DNA of 48,674 nt from Symbiobacterium thermophilum (GTDB taxonomy: Bacteria > Bacillota > Sulfobacillia > UBA995). Made by a program: the position numbers and the translations under genes. The stretch spans positions 1 to 48,674 of the forward strand of contig DYFO01000010.1 of the NCBI GenBank assembly GCA_020725145.1, read 5' to 3'. Below, piece after piece: positions 32,245-40,743 of the stretch (its first letter is position 1; every line of letters starts with the position of its first letter). The notes below the pieces were generated by a model, which saw nothing but the letters and a program-made list of their open reading frames with translations, was not told where the DNA came from and made no database searches.

Positions 32245-32977
32245 GTGCCTGCCACCCCGGGGCATCGCGCCGGAAAGCGCCGTAACGGCAGACCTCCTGG
32301 CATGCCCGGCACATGATGTGGCCGTGCAGGCCGCTCGGCTGCTGTCGCCCGAGCGCGGCCTCTTGCCGTGCGGGGTCGGCCGCGGGGTCAAGCGTTACCC
32401 CCACCAGGCAGCGGTCGGGGTCCACGCGGTGCGGCTGTAGCGCCCCCACGGGGCAGGCGTCCAGGCACGCCCGGCAGTCGCCGCACAGCTCCTCCTCGCG
32501 CCGGGTATCCGTCTCCAGCTTGGCGTCGGTGAGGATCACGCCCAGGCGCAGGTGGGGTCCGTAGATGGCGTTGACGAGCAAGGAGTTGCGGCCGAACCTG
32601 CCAAGACCGGCCTCGACCGCGAGGCTCTTGAAGGAAAGCTTGTCGTAAGCGAACGCCGTCCGGTGCCCCGCGGCGGCCAGCACCGCCGCCGCCTCGCGAC
32701 AGGCCAGGGTCACCGGCAGGTAACCGGGATACATCCATCCCCCTCGCGGTGTCCGAAGTGCCAGGTCCATCGAGTCGTCCCAGATGGGGAAACCGATCAC
32801 CACCACCGACCGGGTCTCGGGCAGGATTTGGGCCACCCTGACCGTGGGGCGGTTGATGGTCCAGCCCACGTGGATACCGGCGTGTCGGTCGGCGGTCGCG
32901 GGCGAGATCACCCCCAGCAGCGGGACCCCCATGGCGCCGAGGCGTTCGCGCAGCCGGAGCTTGAGTTGGTCGTCCAT
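32231..32977 (-). CDS. QueG-like [4Fe-4S] protein (epoxyqueuosine reductase family, short form)
   Basis: The product has 248 aa. It has the QueG-type N-terminal domain (VVVIGFPIWDDSMDLALRTPRG, KSLAVEAGLGRFGRNSLLVNAIYGPHLRLGVILTD) and a dicluster ferredoxin part: CGDCRACLDACPVGAL, RCLVG, then CRACQEVCRYGAF. It is shorter than true QueG (about 310-380 aa) and lacks the HEAT-like C-terminus, so it belongs to the broad short family seen in anaerobes whose function is unknown. ATG start chosen at 32977; site GGGGGGTAA. Its stop lies within kce on the other strand. Confidence 0.82.
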   Translation of the reverse strand: MDDQLKLRLRERLGAMGVPLLGVISPATADRHAGIHVGWTINRPTVRVAQILPETRSVVVIGFPIWDDSMDLALRTPRGGWMYPGYLPVTLACREAAAVLAAAGHRTAFAYDKLSFKSLAVEAGLGRFGRNSLLVNAIYGPHLRLGVILTDAKLETDTRREEELCGDCRACLDACPVGALQPHRVDPDRCLVGVTLDPAADPARQEAALGRQQPSGLHGHIMCRACQEVCRYGAFRRDAPGWQAPSTA

Positions 32978-32981
32978 GGCT

Positions 32982-34178
32982 TTACCCCCCGCTCCCCGCT
33001 TCGCCGCCCGAGGGGTCGCCTCCTCCGGCCACCGCCCACATGCGGGCCCGCAGGTCCTCCAGCGAAGGATGGTAGTTTCCCCCGGTCTGCCTGCGGATGC
33101 CGAAAAGCTCCACGGCCAGCGGCAACACCGTCGCCTCGGCGACCAGCCCATACTCCACGGCTGCCTCGAGCGCGTAAACGAGATCGCGGAAGGCCGCGTC
33201 GCGTTCCCGGGGCAGCGGGCTTGCCAGGATCTGACGCACGGCGCGGACCGCCTCATCTCGCAGGTAAACGTCCTGGGCGGCCAGGAACTCCTCAAGGTCG
33301 GCCAGAATCTGGGGGGGAAGCGTCCAGCCTACTCCGCCCAGGTTTTCCTCGAGGTGGTCGGCCCGCGACGGCCCGGTGAGCACGGCCGCCGTGCCGGGCT
33401 GCGCAAGCGTCCAGGCGATGGCCACCTGGGCCGCCGTCCGGCCCAGGCAGCAGCCGATCACGGCCAGCCGGTCGCGTACCCGCAGGCCCGAGGCGAGCTT
33501 CTCCCGCTGAAAGAGGGGGTCGAGGGCGCGGATGTCGCCCGGGGCCGTCCGGCGCGTCTGGCCGGCGGCGCCCGTCAGCAGCCCGCGGCCGGTGGGGCTG
33601 AAGGCGACACCGGCCAGGCCGTGGCGTTGGCACAGGGGGACGAGGTCGCGCCGGGCCAGGCGGGCCACCGGGCTCAGCTCGTAAAGGCAACTGACCGGAC
33701 GTCCCAGCCGCGCGTACTCCTCGACCCGCGCCGGCGGCAGATGGCCCACGCCGTAGGTCCGGATCTTTCCCTGTGCCAGCAGTTCCTCGAGCGCGGCCAC
33801 GGTGTCGGCCACCGGCGTGACCGGATCGTCAAAATGGATCTGGTAAAGGTCTATCCAGTCCGTGCCCAACCGTCGCAGACTCGTTGCACAAGCCTGGCGT
33901 ATGCGGGCAGGCGAGGCGTCGCGTCCCCCGTCGGCGGTGAGGCCGACCTTGGTGGCGATCACCACCGCCGCGCGGAACGGCTCGACCGCCCGGCCCAGCA
34001 CTTCCTCCGCCGGGCCGTAGCGGTCGGCGGTGTCGAAGAAGGTCACGCCGCGGTCGTGTGCCCGGCGGATCAGCCGTATCCAGTCCTCGGGGGAGTTGTC
34101 GCTTGTGCCCAGACCCACGCCATAGCAGCCATAGCCCACGCGCGAGACGGTCAGCGGGCCGATCGCCCGGTATTCCAT
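32982..34178 (-). CDS. Aldo/keto reductase with extra C-terminal domain
   Basis: The product has 398 aa. The AKR tetrad is present: D49 and Y54 (FFDTADRYG), K77 (IATKVGL) and H115 (YQIHFDD), followed by AALEELLAQGKIRTYGVG, AFSPTGRGLLTG and an NADPH-binding end (LTGPSRADHLEENLGG). The last 100 residues (from about 295) extend beyond the usual 310-330 aa AKR and are helical with no cysteines, so not the Fe-S type C-terminus. Substrate unknown. Start ATG overlaps the stop of the small membrane gene upstream (TAATG). It is 4 bases upstream of the QueG-like gene on the same strand. Confidence 0.87.
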   Translation of the reverse strand: MEYRAIGPLTVSRVGYGCYGVGLGTSDNSPEDWIRLIRRAHDRGVTFFDTADRYGPAEEVLGRAVEPFRAAVVIATKVGLTADGGRDASPARIRQACATSLRRLGTDWIDLYQIHFDDPVTPVADTVAALEELLAQGKIRTYGVGHLPPARVEEYARLGRPVSCLYELSPVARLARRDLVPLCQRHGLAGVAFSPTGRGLLTGAAGQTRRTAPGDIRALDPLFQREKLASGLRVRDRLAVIGCCLGRTAAQVAIAWTLAQPGTAAVLTGPSRADHLEENLGGVGWTLPPQILADLEEFLAAQDVYLRDEAVRAVRQILASPLPRERDAAFRDLVYALEAAVEYGLVAEATVLPLAVELFGIRRQTGGNYHPSLEDLRARMWAVAGGGDPSGGEAGSGG

Positions 34179-34438
34179 TATCGGCCACCGGTCCCGAGCA
34201 CGTACTCGCGGCGGTGCGGAGCCGTCTCGCGCACTACCGCCCCGGTTCCTCCGGTGAAGCTCGACACCAGAAGAAACAGCCGGAACATTTGCCAGTACCC
34301 CAGCGGGGGCAGTCCGAACACCCCCGGCATGGTGGTGTTCCAGAGGTAACAGAGGAAAAGGGGCAGCAGGAACAGGACCACGGCCACAGTGGGGAGCACC
34401 ACGGAAAGGTACCGGCGCTGTCGGGGGTCGGCGAGCAT
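34178..34438 (-). CDS. Small membrane protein, unknown
   Basis: The product has 86 aa with two hydrophobic segments, VVLPTVAVVLFLLPLFLCYL (about 13-32) and the amphipathic PPLGYWQMFRLFLLVSSFTGG (about 45-65), and basic ends. It sits between an ArsR-type regulator and an aldo/keto reductase in one string, 5 bases after the regulator gene. I do not recognise a family; the conserved-looking L-x-Y-W-Q-x-F-R-L core suggests a membrane accessory protein. Confidence 0.6.
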   Translation of the reverse strand: MLADPRQRRYLSVVLPTVAVVLFLLPLFLCYLWNTTMPGVFGLPPLGYWQMFRLFLLVSSFTGGTGAVVRETAPHRREYVLGTGGR

Positions 34439-34443
34439 CCGAC

Positions 34444-34974
34444 TCAGCCTCCTTCTTCTCGGACGGGGTAGAGGACGAACAACGCAAGCCAGCGGTCGCC
34501 GTTGCCCGGCGTGCCACCGCTCGGTGCGAGGGCCTCACCTAGCCGGCCGGCAAGCTCCCTGGCCTGCTGACGCGTCAGCGCAAGCTCCTCCACCGCGATG
34601 TAGGCCAGGTCGGCACGGTCGGCGTCGAGGCGGTTCAGGCCGGCGCGCAGGGCGCCCCCCGCGGCATCGAGGGCGATGGCGGCCGGCTCGGTCAGTTCGC
34701 CCACCTCGTGGTCGGCCACGATGCGCTCGGCGACCGCCCGGTAGTACTTCTCGAGGATCCCCGACTTCTCGCGGGTGTGGGCCAGCTCCACCAGCCCGGC
34801 GCGCTCGAGCATTTTCACGTGGTGGTGCACCGTCGCCGGGAGCTCGCCGAGCTTGTCGGCCAGCTGCGTGACGGTGAGCGCCTCGCGGGCCAGCCAGCCG
34901 AGCATGCGGATGCGACGGGCGTCCGCCAGGGCCTTGAAGTCTTCCGGGTGCCGGACGGTGTGGATGCGCTTCAA
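34444..34974 (-). CDS. ArsR-type winged-helix regulator
   Basis: The product has 176 aa. The HTH covers about residues 10-65 (FKALADARRIRMLGWLAREALTVTQLADKLGELPATVHHHVKMLERAGLVELA), with the HHHVKMLE recognition helix typical of ArsR/HTH_20 proteins. It lacks the metal-binding CxC of ArsR/SmtB, so it senses something else or nothing. The C-terminal 100 residues form an alpha-helical dimer domain. TTG start with AGGAGG 5 bases upstream. Likely controls its own string (membrane protein, AKR, perhaps QueG-like). Confidence 0.83.
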   Translation of the reverse strand: MKRIHTVRHPEDFKALADARRIRMLGWLAREALTVTQLADKLGELPATVHHHVKMLERAGLVELAHTREKSGILEKYYRAVAERIVADHEVGELTEPAAIALDAAGGALRAGLNRLDADRADLAYIAVEELALTRQQARELAGRLGEALAPSGGTPGNGDRWLALFVLYPVREEGG

Positions 34975-34999
34975 GGCCGCCTCCTAGGCTTGAGTCTAT

Positions 35000-35264
35000 C
35001 GTTCGGGAAAACTCTATCATGAGGCAACATTCGACGTCAAGCCGCTGTCGGGGCGACAGTGCGTGTAAAGTAACCGGTAGGCAACCCCGGCGGTGTCATG
35101 CTGGAACCTGAACATGAGCGATTTCCTTGAGCACCCACTTGACCCAAGGAGCCGAAGCGTTGGGACCGCAAAACGGGGAGGGATGCCTGGAGCCGGGCCT
35201 CGGGGTCTTGCATGACCTGACGGAGGTTCTCCCGCAGGTCGCTCCAGGCGACCCACCGGGGAGA
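35000..35264. other. Region without a confident gene
   Basis: About 265 bases between the ArsR-type start and the DUF429 stop, on the minus side. The frame of DUF429 stays open after its TAG stop for 75 further codons (35037-35264), reading a helical-looking stretch (DLRENLRQVMQDPEARLQ); this could be chance, a decayed extension or a remnant. I see no other coding or RNA signal. Confidence 0.4.
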
Positions 35265-36044
35265 CTACCCACGGGTGGCGGCAGCCGCCCCGACCGCGAT
35301 GGCGCTATCCAGACAGGCGGTGACCATCTCCATGCGCAGCCCGTACCGGTCCAGTTCCTCTCCTTCGTCGGGCAACACCTGGAAGCCGTGCCCGCTGCCG
35401 AGCCAGGCGTTGACGGCAAGGGCCAGGGCGTCCAGCACGTCGTCGCTAGCGGGACTCCCCCGCCTCTTGCTCCGGGGCACCCCAGCGATGAACGCGTCCA
35501 CGTCCGGGACGTAACGGTGCAGCACCGCGAGCCTCTCGCGGCGTCCTTCCTGACTCAGCTTGCCGTGCTGCACAGGTTTCCCGCCATTGAGGGCTGCGAA
35601 GCACAGTTCAGGGTGGCTTTCCCTCACGGTCTCCTGCAGCCGGGGGTTCTGTCGCATGAGGCTGTCCACTTCGCGGATCTTCGGAAGCAGGCAGTACGCC
35701 TGCATGGTGAGCCCGCGCCCAGTGAGCTGGCGCTGGTGCGCTGAGGCTTTCGCCTGAGTGCACTGTTCGGACAGATCCAGTACCTCGCGGACGGGAGCCG
35801 GGAAGACGCAGCCCGACCTGCCCCCCAGCGCCTTCCTGGCGAGCACGTCACACCGGCGTTCCGCGCGGGCTGCATCCGCTAACCCGATGGGGATGTCGAC
35901 GAGGACGAGGCGAACATCTTGGGTCCGCTCGAGGACGCCTGCAAATTCCGCGACGAAGAGGTGCGTGACCGGCCTGCCACCGACCAACTCCACCAGCGCC
36001 CAACCACCGGCACACCCGTCCACACCGAAATGGCGACCGAGCAT
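35265..36044 (-). CDS. DUF429 domain protein
   Basis: The product has 259 aa. Recognisable DUF429 sequences are HFGVDGCAGGWALVEL at the N-terminus, VRLVLVDIPIGLADAARAERRCDVLARKALGGRSGCVFPAP (RNase-H-like acidic loop), HPELCFAALNGGKP and DDVLDALALAVNAWLGS near the end. The fold is RNase H-like but catalytic function is unproven. I chose the ATG at 36044 with GAGGGG 6 bases upstream; the frame is open to 36065. Lower GC than neighbours in places and isolated by gaps on both sides, so possibly acquired. Confidence 0.85.
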   Translation of the reverse strand: MLGRHFGVDGCAGGWALVELVGGRPVTHLFVAEFAGVLERTQDVRLVLVDIPIGLADAARAERRCDVLARKALGGRSGCVFPAPVREVLDLSEQCTQAKASAHQRQLTGRGLTMQAYCLLPKIREVDSLMRQNPRLQETVRESHPELCFAALNGGKPVQHGKLSQEGRRERLAVLHRYVPDVDAFIAGVPRSKRRGSPASDDVLDALALAVNAWLGSGHGFQVLPDEGEELDRYGLRMEMVTACLDSAIAVGAAAATRG

Positions 36045-36266
36045 GCAAATCCCCTCGCCGTTCATCCTCCACCCGAAGCCAGCTGGCGCCTGTCAGCCGG
36101 ATTACGGGGTGTCGGCCAGTCACCGCCCACGAGATCCACCAGGGCGCATCTTAGCCGATCTGCTGCTTCATCCGCCCCTTTTCGCGCTCCACTTTCTGCC
36201 TGCCCTTCACAACCTCGGAGAGGTCTCTTTCACTATCCCCCCCTCCATTCCGGGGCGACATGTGGG

Positions 36267-37778
36267 TTACACGCCGTACAGCTGCCCGAATTTCTCCCGC
36301 AGGTAGCGCAAATAAGCGGCGGCGTCAAGCGGCCGGCCGGTGGCGCGCCGGATCAGCTCCAGCGGCTCGAACCTGGCGCCTTGGGCGTGCACGCGCTGCC
36401 GCATCCATTCCCCGAGGTCCTGGAAGTGACCGCGGGTGAAGGCCGCCCCGAGGTCGGGGCACTCGGCGCCGGCGGCCTCATAGAGCTGGGCGGCCATCAC
36501 GTTGCCCAGCGTGTAGCCCTGAAAGTCGCCGCCGAAGCTTCCCGACCAGTGGATATCCTGCAAGATCCCCCGGAGGTCGTCGGGGGGGACCACGCCGAGA
36601 TACTCCTGCATCTTATGGTTCCAGGCCTCTTTGAGGTCGGCGACCGCCAGCCGGTCTTCCAGCACCTCCTGCTCCAGGTCGAAGCGGAGCATCACGTGCA
36701 GGTTGTAGGTGACCTCGTCGGCCTCGGTACGGATGAAGGACGGGGTCACGCGGTTGACCGCCCGGTACAGGTCCTCCGGGGTCCAAGCCCCTAGCTGCTC
36801 GGGGAAATACCGGGCGGCACGCGGCAGGAAGAACCGCCAGAAGGCCAGCGAGCGGCCGACGAAGTTCTCCCACAGCCTTGACTGCGACTCGTGCACGCCC
36901 GCGGAAGCGCTGGCGCACAGTACCGTGCGGTCGAACTGCCGCGGCAGACCCTGCTCGTACAGGCCGTGGCCCGCCTCGTGCAGGAGCGAGTAAAAGCAGT
37001 TGGTGAAGTCGTGGGGGTCGATGCGGGTGGTGATACGGGTGTCGTCAGGCGAGAAGCTGGTGGTGAAGGGGTGCACGCTCAGATCCACGCGGCCCCGGCG
37101 TTGGAAGTCAAAGCCTATGGCGGCCACCGCCTCCTTGCCCATGGCCAGCTGAAGGTCGGGGTCGAAGGGCTGCCGCAGGATGGCGTCCTCGTCACCCGGG
37201 GACTTGGCGGCGATGGCCCGGGCCAGCGGCACCAGCGCCTTGCGCAGTTCGTCGAAGAGCGAGCGGCAGAAGGCGGTGTCCACGCCCGGTTCCGCGAGGT
37301 CGATCAGGGGGTCGAGCGGGCTCAGGGTATACCCCAGTGCCGAAGCGATCTCGCGCGACAGCCTGACCGTCCGTTCCAGCGCGGGCCGGAAGACCTCGAA
37401 GCGGTTGGCCTCCCGCGCCTTCAGCCAGGCCTCGTGGCCGGCGGCGGCGGCACGGGCGCGCTCGGCGACCAGCTCGGCCGGTATGCGGGTTGCCTTGTCG
37501 TGGTGGCGGCGGGCCACGCGCACCATGCTGGCCTCGTCGCCGTCGGGCGGAAGCGAGCTTTCGTACTCGCGCAGGGCTTCAAGGAGCTCGCCGAATTCGG
37601 GGCTGGTGAGCCGCGAATGTGCCAGGCGGCGCACGGTGGCCAGCTGCTCGCCCCGGGCGGCGGCACCTCCCGGGGGCATGCAGGTGAGGCGATCCCAAAG
37701 CAAGAGCGCGGCCGTGCGGTGCAGGTCGGCGATCTCGGACAGGCGTTCCAGCAGCTTGCGGTAGGCCTCGGGCTGCAC
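36267..37778 (-). CDS. M32 (Taq) carboxypeptidase
   Basis: The product has 503 aa, full family length. Zinc ligands H267 and H271 in HEAGH, third ligand E297 in HESQSRLWEN; also DRLTCMPPGGAAARG near the N-terminus and PSFIRTEADEVTYNLHVMLRF. It removes C-terminal residues from peptides in the cytoplasm. GTG start with GGAGGGAGG upstream. It follows the mttB-like genes by 17 bases in the same direction and may be co-transcribed. Confidence 0.93.
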   Translation of the reverse strand: MQPEAYRKLLERLSEIADLHRTAALLLWDRLTCMPPGGAAARGEQLATVRRLAHSRLTSPEFGELLEALREYESSLPPDGDEASMVRVARRHHDKATRIPAELVAERARAAAAGHEAWLKAREANRFEVFRPALERTVRLSREIASALGYTLSPLDPLIDLAEPGVDTAFCRSLFDELRKALVPLARAIAAKSPGDEDAILRQPFDPDLQLAMGKEAVAAIGFDFQRRGRVDLSVHPFTTSFSPDDTRITTRIDPHDFTNCFYSLLHEAGHGLYEQGLPRQFDRTVLCASASAGVHESQSRLWENFVGRSLAFWRFFLPRAARYFPEQLGAWTPEDLYRAVNRVTPSFIRTEADEVTYNLHVMLRFDLEQEVLEDRLAVADLKEAWNHKMQEYLGVVPPDDLRGILQDIHWSGSFGGDFQGYTLGNVMAAQLYEAAGAECPDLGAAFTRGHFQDLGEWMRQRVHAQGARFEPLELIRRATGRPLDAAAYLRYLREKFGQLYGV

Positions 37779-37795
37779 GGGTGATACCTCCCTCC

Positions 37796-39259
37796 TTACC
37801 GATCCGGTCTCAGGTGGGCGAGGAAGTGCGGCGGGGGACTGACCTGGCGGCGGCGGAACACCTCCCGCATCGCCGCGTCCAGTGCCTCGCGGCGCGGGCC
37901 TTGCAGACGCCGGGGCGGACGCGCCAGCCGCGAGGCCGCCTCCTCGCGTGCCTGCTGCCAGCTGTCACGGGCCCCCTCCGCGTGCCAGGTCCGGCGGTCA
38001 CGGCGGTCCAGCACCGGGCCGGGCAGCCGGAACTCCGAGCGGAAGTGCCGCCGGGTGTGGGAGCAGGCGAGGTAGTTGCCTCCGGGACCGAGCTCGGCGA
38101 TCAACTCTGAGGCCAGCGCCTCGGGATCCAGGCGCAAACCGCGTGTCAGGCCGAGCGCCTGACCGCAGATCTCATGGTCGATCACCAGTTTCTCCAGGCT
38201 GTGGGTGAGCGCGAACTCCAGCATCCCGGGTCCGGAGACCAGGTTGATGCCTCCCAGCACGGTCAGCACCGCCCCGGCCGCCGTCTCCGCCCCCGCCTGG
38301 GCGTCGACCACCTTGCCGTCGCTGAGCGCGGCGTAGGTATGCGTGGGCAGACGGTACCATCTGCCCATCTCCGCGGCGGCCAGGCCCATAAGCGTTGCCT
38401 CCATCGCCGCCATGGCGGAGGTCCCGTAGCGCATGTCGAACACCACCGGGGCGCCTCCCCAGATCACCCGGGCTCCGGGCTGGGCCACTTGCGCCAGCAC
38501 CAGCCCGCTCAGGTTCTCGACCGTGTGCAAAAGGAGCGAGCCGGCCAGGGTCACCGGCGAGGCCGCCCCCGGCATGGGCATGGAGATGAAGTTCAGGGGC
38601 ACACCCGCCCGGGCTCCCTCGAGGATGTTCATCGCCGCCGGATGCGCCCATTTCAGCGGCGGCGAGGGACAGGCGTCGAAGACGGCGAGGGGCCGGGCCG
38701 CGAGCGCGTCCCGCGAGCCGGCCACCGCCGCCAGCAGGTCCAGGAGGTCATGGAGCCCCTCGGCGCTGAAGGCTCCCGTCACCACCGGCTTGGGGGAGGT
38801 GGCGAGGGCAACCCAGAGGCGGTAGCTGTCGCCCACCTGCCGCGGGACGTCGTGGCACACCAGCGCCGTCGACTGCAGGGCGATGTGCTCCAGGGTGTCG
38901 TTCAAGGCCAGCAGGGTTTCGAGGTCGGAAGCGGTGGACTCGCGGACGGTGCGGCCGTCAGACTCCAGCCAGCGGGTGGCGCAGGAACCGGGGTTGAACC
39001 AGGTTCCCGGCTCGCCGAGCACCGCCACCCGGCCGCCCTCACGGTCGTGGAGCGGGACGTGGGGTGGCGCGGCCGCGAGCGCTTGCTCGACCAGGTTCCG
39101 CGGCATGCGGACGCGGTCGCCGTCCACGCGGGCTCCTGCCGCCGCCAGCACCTTTACCGCGGGCGGGGCAGCGATGCGCACGCCGACTTCCTCGAGCAAG
39201 GCCAGGGCGGCGGCGTGCAGCCGTTCCGGTCCGTCGGGCGGCAGAAGTCCCAGCGTCAT
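37796..39259 (-). CDS. MttB-family (non-pyrrolysine) methyltransferase 1
   Basis: The product has 487 aa. MttB superfamily features: LHAAALALLEEVGVRIAAPPAVKVLAAAGARVD at the N-terminus, GTWFNPGSCATRWLES, MPMPGAASPVTLAGSLLLHTVENLSG, and GIN-type LTVLGGINLVSGPGMLEF. The gene stops with TAA and contains no in-frame TAG, so it is not a pyrrolysine trimethylamine enzyme but one of the glycine betaine/carnitine/proline betaine type group. It would transfer a methyl group from a quaternary amine to the cobalt of the corrinoid protein encoded upstream. ATGA overlap with MttB 2. Confidence 0.88.
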   Translation of the reverse strand: MTLGLLPPDGPERLHAAALALLEEVGVRIAAPPAVKVLAAAGARVDGDRVRMPRNLVEQALAAAPPHVPLHDREGGRVAVLGEPGTWFNPGSCATRWLESDGRTVRESTASDLETLLALNDTLEHIALQSTALVCHDVPRQVGDSYRLWVALATSPKPVVTGAFSAEGLHDLLDLLAAVAGSRDALAARPLAVFDACPSPPLKWAHPAAMNILEGARAGVPLNFISMPMPGAASPVTLAGSLLLHTVENLSGLVLAQVAQPGARVIWGGAPVVFDMRYGTSAMAAMEATLMGLAAAEMGRWYRLPTHTYAALSDGKVVDAQAGAETAAGAVLTVLGGINLVSGPGMLEFALTHSLEKLVIDHEICGQALGLTRGLRLDPEALASELIAELGPGGNYLACSHTRRHFRSEFRLPGPVLDRRDRRTWHAEGARDSWQQAREEAASRLARPPRRLQGPRREALDAAMREVFRRRQVSPPPHFLAHLRPDR

Positions 39260-40743
39260 GGGGTGCCCTCCAGTTCGCGCGCGGCGGCGGCCAGGATGCG
39301 TTTCCATTCGCGGCGCACCCCCGGATCCACTTCGCGCGGGCGATGCTCGGCGAGGATCTTCGCCGCAAGGTCGGTGGCCGCCTCGTACGCTCCCCTGCGT
39401 CCCGCCTTCTCCCACGCGTCGTACGGTGAGCGGTCTACCACGGTAGGCCTCCAGATCTCGCGCAGCCATCGCAGCGTATGGGGGTGGGACAGGTAGTTGC
39501 CGCCCACGCCCACCTCGTGGATCACCTCGGTGGCCAGCGTCTCGGCGTCGACCCGGATACCCTCGGCCACCTTGGCCACCACCGAGTAGATCTCCGCATC
39601 CATGATGAGCTGCTGGTAGGAAAAGATCTTGGAGCCGTTCAGCATGCCGGCGCCCGTCAGCATGGCGGTGCCGGTGAGCACCGGCATCAGCGTGGAAAGC
39701 GTGTTGTCCAGCGCCGCCTGCCAGTCGGGGAGCTTGGCTCCGGTGGCCATCGCTCCCATGGAAAGCGGAAGTCCATAGAACCGGCATATCTGATTGAAGG
39801 CTCCGCCCAGGAGGTAGTCCTCGGGCGAGCCGCCGGTATAGCCACCGGTGCGCAGGTCCATCACCGTGGGGGCGGCGGCGAAGAACACCGGCGCTCCGGG
39901 GTAGGCGAGCTGAACGAGCACCAGCGGGGCAAGCGCGTCCACGGTGGTGACCACCAGGTTGCCGGCCAGCGTGGCCGGGGCGGTGGCACAGGACATGGGC
40001 ATGGGCATGAAACCCGTGGGGATGCCGTGCTCGGCGGCCACCAGCGCCGCCTCCAGGCTCCCGCCGTCCTGGCCCAGAGGGTCCAGGGCGCACTGCATCA
40101 CCGAGAAAATGGGGCGACGGCGTAGTTCCTCAAGGCTGCCGACCTCCGCCAGGGCCATCTCCACGCAGTAACGGGCTATCGGCGCGGAGATGATGGTTTC
40201 CGGTTGCACGTGCTTGGAGGTCCCCAGGAAGGCCGCCTCAAGCTCGTGAAGCGGCCGCGTGGCCGCCGGGGTGTCCTGGGCACTGACGGTAGGACCCCAG
40301 TAAAAGGCGATAGCGTCGAGGTAATCGGCGACCAGCGCCGAGCGGTAGACGTCGTCGCGGGTGGAACGCCGCCGCTCGCCGCCTGCAAGTTCGTAGACCT
40401 CGATGCCGCAGCCGTCGGTGGACAGGTAGCAGTGCTCGCCGTCGAGTTCGAGGTTGTCGGCGGGGTCGCGTGCTCCCAGCACAAAGCGGCGGGGGGCACA
40501 GGAGATGGCCTTCATGGCCACGTCCGGCGGGATGCAGGCTATTTGCCGTTCGAAATCCACCCGGCACCCGGCGTCGGCCAGGATCGCAAGCGCCCGGGCG
40601 GAGGGGAACCGCACGCCCGTCCTGGCCATCACCTCCAGGGCGGCCTGGTGGACGGCCCGCACCGCGTCGGGCGACAGTATCTCCAGCGAAAGCCCGGGCC
40701 GCAGCCGGCGGACGGGGCGGCGCGGAGGCAGGCGGTCAGCCAC
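39256..40743 (-). CDS. MttB-family (non-pyrrolysine) methyltransferase 2
   Basis: The product has 495 aa. Family features: LSPDAVRAVHQAALEVMARTGVRFPSARALAILADAG, CYLSTDGCGIEVYEL, PMPMSCATAPATLAGNLVVTTVDALAPL, and LTGAGMLNGSKIFSYQQLIMDAEIY. It is clearly divergent from the neighbouring copy, so the two probably act on different substrates or form a heteromer. Stop TGA, no in-frame TAG. GTG start overlaps the corrinoid gene stop by 8 bases. A longer open frame to 40803 has no supporting site and is rejected. Confidence 0.88.
   Translation of the reverse strand: MADRLPPRRPVRRLRPGLSLEILSPDAVRAVHQAALEVMARTGVRFPSARALAILADAGCRVDFERQIACIPPDVAMKAISCAPRRFVLGARDPADNLELDGEHCYLSTDGCGIEVYELAGGERRRSTRDDVYRSALVADYLDAIAFYWGPTVSAQDTPAATRPLHELEAAFLGTSKHVQPETIISAPIARYCVEMALAEVGSLEELRRRPIFSVMQCALDPLGQDGGSLEAALVAAEHGIPTGFMPMPMSCATAPATLAGNLVVTTVDALAPLVLVQLAYPGAPVFFAAAPTVMDLRTGGYTGGSPEDYLLGGAFNQICRFYGLPLSMGAMATGAKLPDWQAALDNTLSTLMPVLTGTAMLTGAGMLNGSKIFSYQQLIMDAEIYSVVAKVAEGIRVDAETLATEVIHEVGVGGNYLSHPHTLRWLREIWRPTVVDRSPYDAWEKAGRRGAYEAATDLAAKILAEHRPREVDPGVRREWKRILAAAARELEGTP

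Noticed and set aside
32231-32977. Annotation as genuine epoxyqueuosine reductase QueG
   Set aside because: The protein is shorter, lacks the C-terminal repeats of QueG, and no queuosine gene is near.
35265-36044. Amber readthrough in DUF429
   Set aside because: No pyl genes and no conserved reason for readthrough; the extension is recorded only as a low-interest observation.
37796-40743. Pyrrolysine-encoding amber codons in the mttB-like genes
   Set aside because: Both frames run without TAG and end in TAA and TGA, and no pyl genes are visible, so these are ordinary non-Pyl homologues.
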